From Planctomycetota bacterium (GTDB taxonomy: Bacteria; Planctomycetota; UBA8108; UBA1146; JAJFFE01), in assembly GCA_020425835.1 (NCBI GenBank), contig JAGQRC010000289.1:1-5598 (forward strand): a DNA stretch of 5,598 nt, written 5' to 3'. Numbering within the stretch: position 1 is the stretch's first letter; each line of letters begins with the position of its first letter. The notes beneath the pieces were generated by a model, which was not told the DNA's origin, did no database searches, and worked only from the letters and a program-made list of their open reading frames with translations. Positions 1 to 5,598 of this stretch are shown piece after piece. The position numbers were made by a program, and so were the translations under genes.

Positions 1-395
1 TGTCGCGCGGCGACGACTCGGGGACGCACATCCGCGAGCGCAAACTCTGGGGTGACGCTCTGCCGAGCGATGCGCCGTTCTATCTCTCCGCGGGCCAAGG
101 AATGGGCGCGTGCCTCGTTCTCGCCAGCGAGAAGCAGGGCTACGTCCTCGCGGATCGGGGGACCTTCCTCGCGTTCGCCGATCGAATCGATCTCGAGGTC
201 GTGGTCGAGGGCGACCCCGCGCTGCGCAATCCCTACGGCGTGATCCGGGTCGACCCGAAGCGTCACGAGGGCGTCCACGATCGCGAAGCGCACGAGCTGA
301 TCGACTACCTGACGTCGGACCGCGGTCAGACCCGGATCGGCGAGTTCCGAGCACACGGCGAGGTGCTGTTCCATCCGGCATCGGCGAAGCCCTAG
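1..395 (+). CDS. tupA: Tungstate ABC transporter substrate-binding protein TupA, C-terminal part (5' end outside window)
   Basis: About 130 codons of the 3' end are present; the frame is already open at position 3 and ends at TAG 393-395. The protein would be a periplasmic or lipid-anchored binding protein that captures tungstate and hands it to the TupB/TupC importer. Seen in the sequence: the fragment opens with SRGDDSGTH, followed by a charged helix ending in LW. Next comes SAGQGMG leading into an alanine/serine stretch, then [12 protein letters not shown]. These blocks match the second lobe of TupA-type proteins, a branch of the PBP-like family distinct from ModA. The end ([17 protein letters not shown]) is the usual closing helix region of such proteins. 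The N-terminal lobe with the signal peptide and first anion-binding motif is not in the window, so oxyanion selectivity cannot be judged from residues. The neighbouring permease and ATPase genes support the call. Molybdate or another oxyanion remains possible. Confidence 0.88.
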   Translation, partial: SRGDDSGTHIRERKLWGDALPSDAPFYLSAGQGMGACLVLASEKQGYVLADRGTFLAFADRIDLEVVVEGDPALRNPYGVIRVDPKRHEGVHDREAHELIDYLTSDRGQTRIGEFRAHGEVLFHPASAKP

Positions 396-398
396 CTC

Positions 399-1091
399 GT
401 GGACCTGGTTCTCGATGGTCTCGGCGAGGCGCTCCGCCTGATCGCGACGGCCGACGCGCACCTGCTCCATGCCGTCTCGGTCTCGATCACCTGCACGTTG
501 ACCGCGGTCGTCGCGGCGGCCGTGATCGCGATACCGTACGGAGCGTGGCTCGCGTTCTACCGTTCGCGCTCTCCGCTGCAGGTGACGATGTTGCGCGTCG
601 GGATGTCCGTGCCGACCGTCGTCATCGGATTGGTCGTCTACGCCTTGTTGTCGCGCAGTGGCCTCCTCGGCGGCCTCGACCTCCTGTACACGCGCACCGC
701 CATCATCGTCGGCGAGTTCCTGCTCGCGTTTCCGCTCCTCGCCACCTTGTCCCACGCGGTCGCGGTCTCCCTCGATCGCGTCGTCGTCGAGTCGGCGCTC
801 ACCCTCGGGGCGAGCCGTTGGCGCGCGCTCTGGCGATCGCTCGGCGAGGAGCGCCCCGCGCTCGCCGCCGCGCTCCTCGCCGCGTTCGGTCGATGCATCA
901 CCGAGCTCGGCATCGCGATCACCGTCGGCGGCAACCTCGCGCACCGGACGCGCACGCTTCCTTCGACGATCCAACTGGAGCTCTCGCGCGGCCGGTTCGG
1001 CGAGGCCCTCGCCCCCGGGATCGTTCTCCTCGCCATCGCCATCGTCGCGACGGTCGCCACGCACTGGCTCAGCGGGGAGCGACGTCGATGA
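399..1091 (+). CDS. tupB: Tungstate ABC transporter permease TupB
   Basis: This 230-residue inner-membrane permease forms the translocation channel for the anion delivered by TupA. It shows about five hydrophobic segments: roughly residues 24-50 (a long stretch through [18 protein letters not shown]), 62-85, 95-122, 150-178 and 200-223. The cytoplasmic EAA-type loop that contacts the ATPase is visible at about residues 131-145, with E131, LGAS at 136-139 and W141. The following segment contains FGRCITELG, as in molybdate/tungstate permeases. Length and layout are normal for a single-domain TupB. The GTG start at 399 follows the tupA stop by three nucleotides and has no good Shine-Dalgarno sequence, so translation is probably coupled to tupA. 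The end overlaps the tupC start as ATGA (1088-1091). Family assignment to the BPD_transp_1 type is secure. The tungstate-specific name rests on the TupA-like partner. Confidence 0.9.
   Translation: MDLVLDGLGEALRLIATADAHLLHAVSVSITCTLTAVVAAAVIAIPYGAWLAFYRSRSPLQVTMLRVGMSVPTVVIGLVVYALLSRSGLLGGLDLLYTRTAIIVGEFLLAFPLLATLSHAVAVSLDRVVVESALTLGASRWRALWRSLGEERPALAAALLAAFGRCITELGIAITVGGNLAHRTRTLPSTIQLELSRGRFGEALAPGIVLLAIAIVATVATHWLSGERRR
1074..1079 (+). promoter_or_regulatory. Ribosome binding site of tupC
   Basis: GGGGAG lies inside the last codons of tupB, 8 nt before the ATG at 1088. It supports that ATG as the tupC start and rules out the much longer in-frame extension that stays open upstream through tupB and tupA. 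Confidence 0.6.
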
Positions 1092-1669
1092 TCCGAGCGA
1101 CGGAGCTCACGGTCCGATTCGACCCGGGGACGGTGCTTCGCTACCCGTCGTTCGAGATCGGCAGCGGCGAGCGGATCGCGCTGCTCGGGCCCAACGGCTC
1201 GGGGAAGTCGACGCTGCTGCGCGTGTTGGCTGGACTGATCGTCCCCACTTCGGGCAAGGTCCGCGGTGTCCCGCCGCGCGGTCGCACCGTGCTGGTCCAC
1301 CAGCATCCCTACCTGTTCCGGGGCACGGCGCGCGAGAACGTGGAGTGGGCATCGAGAATCGCGCCGATCGCGCTCGACGTCGACGCATGTCTCGCGCAAG
1401 TCGCGGCGGAGCCGTTCGCGCATCGCCCGGCGAAGAGCCTCTCCGGCGGTGAGCGCCGTCGGGTCGCGCTCGCGCGCGCGCTCTGTGTGAAGCCCGAACT
1501 GCTCCTCCTCGACGAGCCGTTCGCCGGTCTCGACGAGGAGGGCGCGGCGGCGATCCGGGGGGCGCTCGCCGCGTTCGATCACACGATCGTCGTCGCCTCA
1601 CCGACGACGAGCCCGCGGGATGCGAGTCGCGTCATCGGACTCGCGGGGCGCAGCCCGGAGCGCGCCTGA
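1088..1669 (+). CDS. tupC: Tungstate ABC transporter ATP-binding protein TupC (short, atypical H-loop)
   Basis: This 193-residue ATPase would energise import through TupB. Motifs in order: Walker [10 protein letters not shown] at 34-42, Q-loop Gln72 in [12 protein letters not shown] signature LSGGE at 118-122, Walker B LLLLDEP at 138-144 with catalytic Glu143, and D-loop GLD at 147-149. The H-loop is unusual. After strand TIVVAS (166-171) one expects a threonine/serine-histidine-aspartate, but the sequence reads [14 protein letters not shown], with no histidine and about two residues fewer than usual before the ASRVIGL block. That later block still aligns with the common ADRVI segment, so the reading frame is intact at the end. 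The protein stops soon after, with no C-terminal regulatory domain. It is therefore shorter than most ABC importer ATPases, which usually exceed 200 residues, though compact Tup/Wtp-type ATPases exist. The ATG overlaps the tupB stop, which indicates coupled expression. The family call is certain. Whether the enzyme is fully active is open. Confidence 0.9.
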   Translation: MIRATELTVRFDPGTVLRYPSFEIGSGERIALLGPNGSGKSTLLRVLAGLIVPTSGKVRGVPPRGRTVLVHQHPYLFRGTARENVEWASRIAPIALDVDACLAQVAAEPFAHRPAKSLSGGERRRVALARALCVKPELLLLDEPFAGLDEEGAAAIRGALAAFDHTIVVASPTTSPRDASRVIGLAGRSPERA

Positions 1670-1686
1670 TCCGCGTTCCGGTCAGG
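1665..1686. terminator. Small hairpin between convergent genes, possible bidirectional terminator
   Basis: The left arm CCTGA (1665-1669), bulged T1670 and CC (1671-1672) can pair with GG (1680-1681) and TCAGG (1682-1686) across a 7-nt loop. The tupC stop TGA (1667-1669) lies in the left arm and the stop of the minus-strand LamG gene (complement of 1682-1684) lies in the right arm. There is no T-tract on either side, so it does not look like a classical intrinsic terminator. Its role is inferred from position only. Confidence 0.3.
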
Positions 1687-2758
1687 GGCAGTCGGTCCCC
1701 GGCCAGCAGTCCAACGCATCGGCCGTCGGGTCCGCGCCACACTCCGGGAACGGAGCGCTCGGGTCCGCGCCGGCCGCGAACAGCGTGGACAGCGCGAAGA
1801 CGGCGTCACCGATGTCGACCATGCCGTCATCGTTGGCGTCGGCGGCGTCGAGACACCCGATCGTTTCGCCGACGAAGAGATGATTCAGCACCGAGACGGG
1901 GTCGCCGATGTCGAACGAGCGGTCGCCGTTCGCATCGCCGCGGATGAACTGCCCGAGGCTCGGTGCACCGTAGAGCTCGGCGACATCCTGCGCGGTGAGC
2001 GGGACGTCGTAGACGCGAACCTCGTCGATGGTCCCGTCGAAGTACTTCATGTCCTCGAGCTGCTTCGCGTAGCCCTTCCCGATCCAGAACACGGACGGAT
2101 CCGTCACGTCGGAGAGAAAGTGACTCGTGCTCGGGTCCCCGACGTTGTAGTGGCGGTCGACCATCTCGACGCCGTTGAGGTATCCGGTATTGAAGTCCGG
2201 ACCGACCACGCCGACGAAGTGGTACCAGGTCTCCGTCTCGAGGTGGTATCCGGAGTCGAAGCAGAGCGGCGTCGCGCCATCCTGGTAGTAGGTGAAGTAG
2301 AGTTTGCTCCCGCCGGGATAGCCGTGACCCGCTTCGATCACCAACGCGGAGTCGTTCGGCGAGACTTGACCGTTGCCGAGATAGAAGACCGGACGCAGGG
2401 ACGAGGTCGGCGGGAGCGGATCGAGGCGGAACCAGACGGAGATGCTGCCGAACGGCAACGCCGCGAGCGCCGCCGGGCAACCGGTCGCGCCGGGGATGCC
2501 GACGAAGTCCGTCGTGCCCGAGAAGTCGAGACCTCCACCCATCACTCCCGGCCCGCGCGTCGCGCCGAAGATCACCCCATCGTTTCCGGCCGTCGAGCTG
2601 TCCTGAGCGACGCTCCCCCCGGGCTCCTCGAACAGCCAGGCTCCGACGGGCTCGTCGAGCGCGAGGCTCGGCGTCGACAGGAGTGCGACGATCGCGACGA
2701 GGACGAACGGCAGTCCGAGGATCACGACGATGCGTGACGATCTCATGGGTTGGGACAT
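1682..2758 (-). CDS. Secreted LamG-domain protein with paired C-terminal dockerin-like calcium loops
   Basis: This 358-residue exported protein has no recognisable enzymatic motif. Residues 1-33 form a Sec-type signal peptide: basic residues R6 and R9, a hydrophobic core IVVILGLPFVLVAIVALL, and likely cleavage after SLA33. Residues about 37-265 are a LamG/concanavalin A-like jelly-roll domain. It opens GAWLFEE, continues with a DSSTAGNDGV block and GGGLDFSG, and ends with the family-typical FDGTIDEVRVYD. Such domains bind carbohydrate or protein surfaces. Residues 273-286 and 307-318 carry two EF-hand-like loops (DANGDRSFDIGD and DANDDGMVDIGD) with Asp/Asn at positions 1, 3, 5, 9 and 12. This is the dockerin type I pattern, followed by a Cys-containing tail (C340, C351, C357). 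Arg280 replaces the usual glycine of the first loop. This C-terminal module recurs in exported planctomycete proteins, and its partner is unknown to me. A weak ribosome site GAAAGAG (complement of 2765-2771) lies 6 nt before the ATG, favouring M1 over M5. The gene is convergent with tupC and divergent from the kinase. Confidence 0.85.
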   Translation of the reverse strand: MSQPMRSSRIVVILGLPFVLVAIVALLSTPSLALDEPVGAWLFEEPGGSVAQDSSTAGNDGVIFGATRGPGVMGGGLDFSGTTDFVGIPGATGCPAALAALPFGSISVWFRLDPLPPTSSLRPVFYLGNGQVSPNDSALVIEAGHGYPGGSKLYFTYYQDGATPLCFDSGYHLETETWYHFVGVVGPDFNTGYLNGVEMVDRHYNVGDPSTSHFLSDVTDPSVFWIGKGYAKQLEDMKYFDGTIDEVRVYDVPLTAQDVAELYGAPSLGQFIRGDANGDRSFDIGDPVSVLNHLFVGETIGCLDAADANDDGMVDIGDAVFALSTLFAAGADPSAPFPECGADPTADALDCWPGTDCP

Positions 2759-3044
2759 CGGTGGCTCTTTCGGAAATCGGGGGGAGGAAACGAAGGCGAT
2801 CGTTCCCAGGGACGAGAAGACCCCAACGGTAGCATCTCAGTGCGTGGAATCGAGGACGAACCGAGAGACCCGGAGACCTGCGGATCCGGGCTCGTGAGCG
2901 CCGTCCCTCGGGGCGGATCCATCGACCCGACGCACGCTCGCGAACGGCGCGCCGCCGAGGCAAATCCACGGCCTCTCCCGGAGTCGACATCCCAGTCCGG
3001 GTCGAAGCCCTCATCGTCGCGTCCGGACCACCTCCCCCGCGATC

Positions 3045-3054
3045 GAGAGCTCTC
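3045..3054. promoter_or_regulatory. Perfect palindrome GAGAGCTCTC upstream of kinase
   Basis: This is an exact 10-nt inverted repeat about 56 nt before the chosen kinase start. It could be an operator, but palindromes of this length are expected several times by chance in a window this size. Confidence 0.15.
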
Positions 3055-3090
3055 CGACGGGTACACTCCCGGGTCGGCGAGCGTTGGGGT

Positions 3091-3100
3091 TCTGGCCAGA
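3091..3100. promoter_or_regulatory. Perfect palindrome TCTGGCCAGA touching the kinase ribosome binding site
   Basis: This exact 10-nt inverted repeat overlaps the first bases of the AGAGGG ribosome site. A protein bound here, or a short RNA hairpin, could limit translation initiation. The same caution about chance occurrence applies. Confidence 0.17.
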
Positions 3101-3103
3101 GGG
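3098..3103 (+). promoter_or_regulatory. Ribosome binding site of the kinase gene
   Basis: AGAGGG lies 6 nt before GTG 3110 and 9 nt before TTG 3113. It is the only reasonable Shine-Dalgarno match near the point where the protein begins to look coding, so it decides the start choice between those two adjacent codons and the upstream alternatives. Confidence 0.4.
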
Positions 3104-3109
3104 TGTGGT

Positions 3110-5598
3110 GTGTTGAGCCGCGTTGAACACGACGATCCCCCGACCTTCGACGGAGGCGATCCCGAGTCCTGGGTCGCGGCCTACATCGAGGAGGCGACGG
3201 ATGTCGGGGCACCACCGGCACTCTTCGACTGGTTGGAGCGCGTGCCGCCGTCCCTTCGCGGCGAGGTCGAGCGACGCGTGCTCGCCTTCCTGCGCTTCGA
3301 GTCGCTGACCCACGATCCCCTCGTCGCCCCGAGCGATCGACGCTCGACCGTTCCCCCGACCCTCCCCTCGCAGTTCGGCGAGTTCCGCATCCTCCGCCGT
3401 CTCGCGGCGGGAGGCATGAGTGCCGTCTACCTCGCGGAGCAGCGATCGCTCGGCCGCGTCGTCGCGCTCAAGATCCTTCCCCCGGCATTCGCGCCGAGTG
3501 GATCCACCGGAGAGCGCTTCCGACGCGAGGCGCAGATCGTCGCGCGACTCCGTCACCCGAACATTGTCGGCATCCACGCCTACGGCGAGGAGCACGGGAC
3601 GAGCTACCTCGCGTTGGACTACGTCGAGGGGGAGACACTCGCCGAGCGCATTCTGCGTTGGCGGGAGGACCGGTCCGCTTCCGCGGGTGACCCTCACGAG
3701 ATCGCTCGACTCGGGGTCACTGTCGGCGAGGCGCTCGGCTACGCGCACGCCCACGGCGTCATCCATCGCGACGTCAAGCCGTCGAACATCATCATCGACA
3801 CGTCCGGCGAACCGCACATCGTCGACTTCGGCCTCGCGAAGGATGCGCTCGCGCTGTCGATGTCGAGAACCGGTGACATGCTCGGCACTCCGCAGTACAT
3901 GGCCCCCGAGCAGGTCGATGCGACGTTCGGGGAGGTCGACGCCCGGACCGACGTCTACGGTCTCGGCGCGACGCTCTACGAGAGCCTCGCGCTCCGCCCT
4001 CCCCACGGCGGGAGCACGATGGAGCGCGTGGTCCATCACATCACGCGGCTGGAGGCACCGTCCCTGGCCGCCCTGCGATCGCAGGTGCCGCGCGATCTGG
4101 CGACGATCGTCCACACCGCTCTCGAGAAGCATCCCGATCACCGCTACCAGAGCACCACCGAGATGGTCGCCGACCTCCGTCGATTCCTCGACGGGAGGCC
4201 GATCCTGACGCGTCCGGTGAGTCTGTGGCGACGCGTCGGACGGTTCGCTCGCCGACGCCCGGCGCTCGTCCAGGGTCTCGCACTCCTGATCGTGCTCGCG
4301 ATCGCGATTCCCGCCGTCGTCCTCACCCGCGTCTCGCTCGAGCACGAACGGGAGCGCGCGGATCGCGAGCAACGCGAGCGCGATGGCCTCCGCCTGTTGA
4401 GCGAAGCGAACGCGGTTCTCGCGAGCGATCCGGGCCTCGCGCTGCGACTCGCGGTCGAGGGCGCCGAGCAGTTCCCCGGGGTCATCGCGAACGACACGCT
4501 GTACGCGGCGTGGCGCGCGGACGACCGAGCGGGCGTGGAGCGAAAGACGATCCGCGCGCACCGAGGTCACATCCACAAGGTGCTGTTCGACCCGACCGGC
4601 ACCTGGATCGGCAGCGCTTCCGCGGATGGGACGGCGGCGATCTGGCGCGCCAGCGATGGCGAGTGTGTCGCCCGACTCGAGGGGCACGAGGGACCGGTGC
4701 TCGATCTCGCCTTCGCTCCCGACTCGAGACGAGTGCTGACCGCGGCGCTCGATGGCGCGGCCCGCATCTGGGACGTGGAGAGTCCGGCGGAGCCGGAGTG
4801 GTCGGTTCGCGCCGACGGTCCGGTCCACGCGGCGCGCTGGGTCCTCGACGGTCGCGCGGTGATCGTGGCGAGTCTCGATGGGACGCTCGCCTGCTACGAC
4901 GCGAGCCCTCCGCACGCAATGCGTTGGCGGACGGGCGATCTTCCGACCGTGAGTCTCGGTCGGTACAGCGACATCTGGAGCGAGGTCGATGCGTCGATCG
5001 CCGTCTCCCCTGATGGCCGGAGCGTGCTCGCCGGGACGGTCGACCGTCGCGTGACTCGGTGGGACGCGGAATCGGGCGATCGCGTCTGGTCGACCGCCGT
5101 CCTTCCGGAGCGGGTCAGCGCCATCCAGATCGCCCGCAACGGCTCACGCCTCGTGAGCTACGGAACGGGATCGGAGACCTCGTGGCAAGGTCGCGTCTGG
5201 GATGCCGACGATGGCCACGCGATCACGACCGTCGGTCGAGCGTCGACCGGATCGCTGCGTGGTGTCGCGATCTCCGATGATGGGGCACGGGTGACGACGA
5301 GCGGAGGCCTGGGCAGCGACGTCTGGAACGCGTCGACCGGCGAGTGGCTCGGACAACGGCTGCGCACCGATTGCGTGATGCCCCGCCAACACTTCCGAGC
5401 GTTCGCTCCCCACTCGCGCGAGTTCGCGACCACGCACATCGGTGGGCCCCTCCTCCTCGGTTCGGCGCAGGAGCAGGCACGCAGCCTGCGCTCCGATGAG
5501 TCGTGGGTGACGTGGCTCGACTTCGACCCCACCGGGATGCGGCTCGTCACCGGCGGTCAGACCGGAACACTCCGCATCTGGAGCCTGAGCGCACCGGC
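3110..5598 (+). CDS. Membrane-anchored Ser/Thr protein kinase with C-terminal WD40 propeller (3' end outside window)
   Basis: At least 829 residues are encoded, open to the window edge. Residues 1-90 form a helical extension of unknown function. Residues 91-360 are a bacterial Hanks-type (PknB-like) kinase. Visible are the glycine loop LAAGGMSAVY (98-107), ATP-binding Lys121 in VALKIL and helix-C Glu140. The catalytic loop HRDVKPSN (219-226) has Asp221, and Asp239 begins DFG. GTPQYMAPE (259-267) and the C-lobe Arg345 complete the set, so all catalytic residues are present. The first glycine of the ATP loop is Ala99 and the last is Ser104; PknB also has GGMS at this place. A basic patch (RRVGRFARRRP) precedes one transmembrane helix at about 384-406. 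A charged, possibly coiled-coil helix (411-430) follows, then a DPGLALRLA linker (440-448). From about 484 WD40 repeats begin (AHRGH, later GHEGPV, ARIWDV), becoming degenerate and ending at LRIWSL by the edge. The kinase should be cytoplasmic and the propeller beyond the membrane. The start is GTG 3110 or TTG 3113. Confidence 0.9.
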   Translation, partial: MLSRVEHDDPPTFDGGDPESWVAAYIEEATDVGAPPALFDWLERVPPSLRGEVERRVLAFLRFESLTHDPLVAPSDRRSTVPPTLPSQFGEFRILRRLAAGGMSAVYLAEQRSLGRVVALKILPPAFAPSGSTGERFRREAQIVARLRHPNIVGIHAYGEEHGTSYLALDYVEGETLAERILRWREDRSASAGDPHEIARLGVTVGEALGYAHAHGVIHRDVKPSNIIIDTSGEPHIVDFGLAKDALALSMSRTGDMLGTPQYMAPEQVDATFGEVDARTDVYGLGATLYESLALRPPHGGSTMERVVHHITRLEAPSLAALRSQVPRDLATIVHTALEKHPDHRYQSTTEMVADLRRFLDGRPILTRPVSLWRRVGRFARRRPALVQGLALLIVLAIAIPAVVLTRVSLEHERERADREQRERDGLRLLSEANAVLASDPGLALRLAVEGAEQFPGVIANDTLYAAWRADDRAGVERKTIRAHRGHIHKVLFDPTGTWIGSASADGTAAIWRASDGECVARLEGHEGPVLDLAFAPDSRRVLTAALDGAARIWDVESPAEPEWSVRADGPVHAARWVLDGRAVIVASLDGTLACYDASPPHAMRWRTGDLPTVSLGRYSDIWSEVDASIAVSPDGRSVLAGTVDRRVTRWDAESGDRVWSTAVLPERVSAIQIARNGSRLVSYGTGSETSWQGRVWDADDGHAITTVGRASTGSLRGVAISDDGARVTTSGGLGSDVWNASTGEWLGQRLRTDCVMPRQHFRAFAPHSREFATTHIGGPLLLGSAQEQARSLRSDESWVTWLDFDPTGMRLVTGGQTGTLRIWSLSAP

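Larger units (their letters stand above)
2759..3109. other. Divergent intergenic region, no gene recognised
   Basis: About 350 nt separate the starts of the LamG gene (minus) and the kinase gene (plus), so promoters for both should lie here. I could not find a convincing -35/-10 pair. The kinase frame stays open upstream to about 2738, but codon use there is weaker in G/C at third positions and the translation is low-complexity and rich in Ser, Pro and Arg. I therefore treat it as non-coding. Two 10-nt palindromes (3045-3054 and 3091-3100) lie close to the kinase start. Confidence 0.55.

Noticed and set aside
110..1087. Long open extension upstream of tupC in the same frame
   Set aside because: It overlaps tupA and tupB in another frame, its translation is arginine-rich low complexity, and tupC has its own ATG with a good ribosome site at the tupB stop.
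638..1582. Minus-strand open frame opposite tupB and tupC
   Set aside because: It is antisense to two clear transporter genes and has arginine-rich composition with no domain.
1585..1669. Simple frameshift as the explanation for the missing TupC histidine
   Set aside because: The residues after the gap (ASRVIGLAG) fit the ABC family in the present frame, and the other two frames give no family-like continuation. At least two compensating changes or an in-frame change would be needed.
1880..2737. Plus-strand 285-codon frame opposite the LamG gene
   Set aside because: Despite a less biased composition it has no recognisable motif, and the opposite strand encodes a signal peptide, LamG domain and dockerin loops.
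1827..3221. Minus-strand 464-codon frame across the LamG gene and intergenic region
   Set aside because: It is out of frame with the LamG/dockerin protein on the same strand, strongly arginine-rich, and shows no motif.
3011..4915. Very long minus-strand open frame (634 codons) opposite the kinase gene
   Set aside because: It lies antisense to a kinase with all catalytic motifs, its translation is Arg/Asp/Glu-rich with no recognisable domain, and high-GC genes commonly leave such open shadows.
1..5598. CRISPR array, tRNA, rRNA, insertion sequence or prophage signals
   Set aside because: I saw no regularly spaced repeats, no tRNA-like cloverleaf, and no transposase, integrase or structural phage motifs; all sizeable coding regions are accounted for.

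Overview
The window is GC-rich (roughly two thirds G+C by eye, with strong G/C preference at third codon positions). It reads as a bacterial chromosome segment, most likely from a Planctomycetota-type lineage. Two features suggest this: a secreted LamG protein ending in paired dockerin-like calcium loops with the C-terminal signature CGADPTADALDC, and a membrane-anchored Ser/Thr kinase fused to WD40 repeats. Both are common there. The lineage is an inference from protein style, since no marker gene is present.

Layout: (1) Positions 1-1669 on the plus strand hold a tight operon for tungstate uptake: the 3' part of tupA (periplasmic tungstate-binding protein), tupB (membrane permease) and tupC (ATPase). 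TupA would capture the oxyanion and deliver it to TupB, and TupC would power import. tupB starts 3 nt after the tupA stop and tupC overlaps tupB by an ATGA. TupC is short and lacks a recognisable H-loop histidine. (2) A 12-nt gap separates tupC from a convergent minus-strand gene (2758-1682) for a secreted LamG/dockerin-like protein. The two stop codons sit in opposite arms of a small hairpin. (3) A divergent intergenic region of about 350 nt (2759-3109) contains no convincing gene, only two short palindromes near the kinase start. (4) From 3110 to the right edge runs a long plus-strand gene, truncated by the window. It encodes an N-terminal extension, a complete Ser/Thr kinase domain, one transmembrane helix, a charged juxtamembrane helix and a WD40 propeller.

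The three units look functionally independent: metal oxyanion import, a surface or secreted protein, and a transmembrane signalling kinase. I found no CRISPR array, tRNA, rRNA, transposase or phage gene, and nothing that amounts to a clearly new system. The most interesting points are the H-loop loss in TupC and the architecture of the kinase-WD40 receptor.
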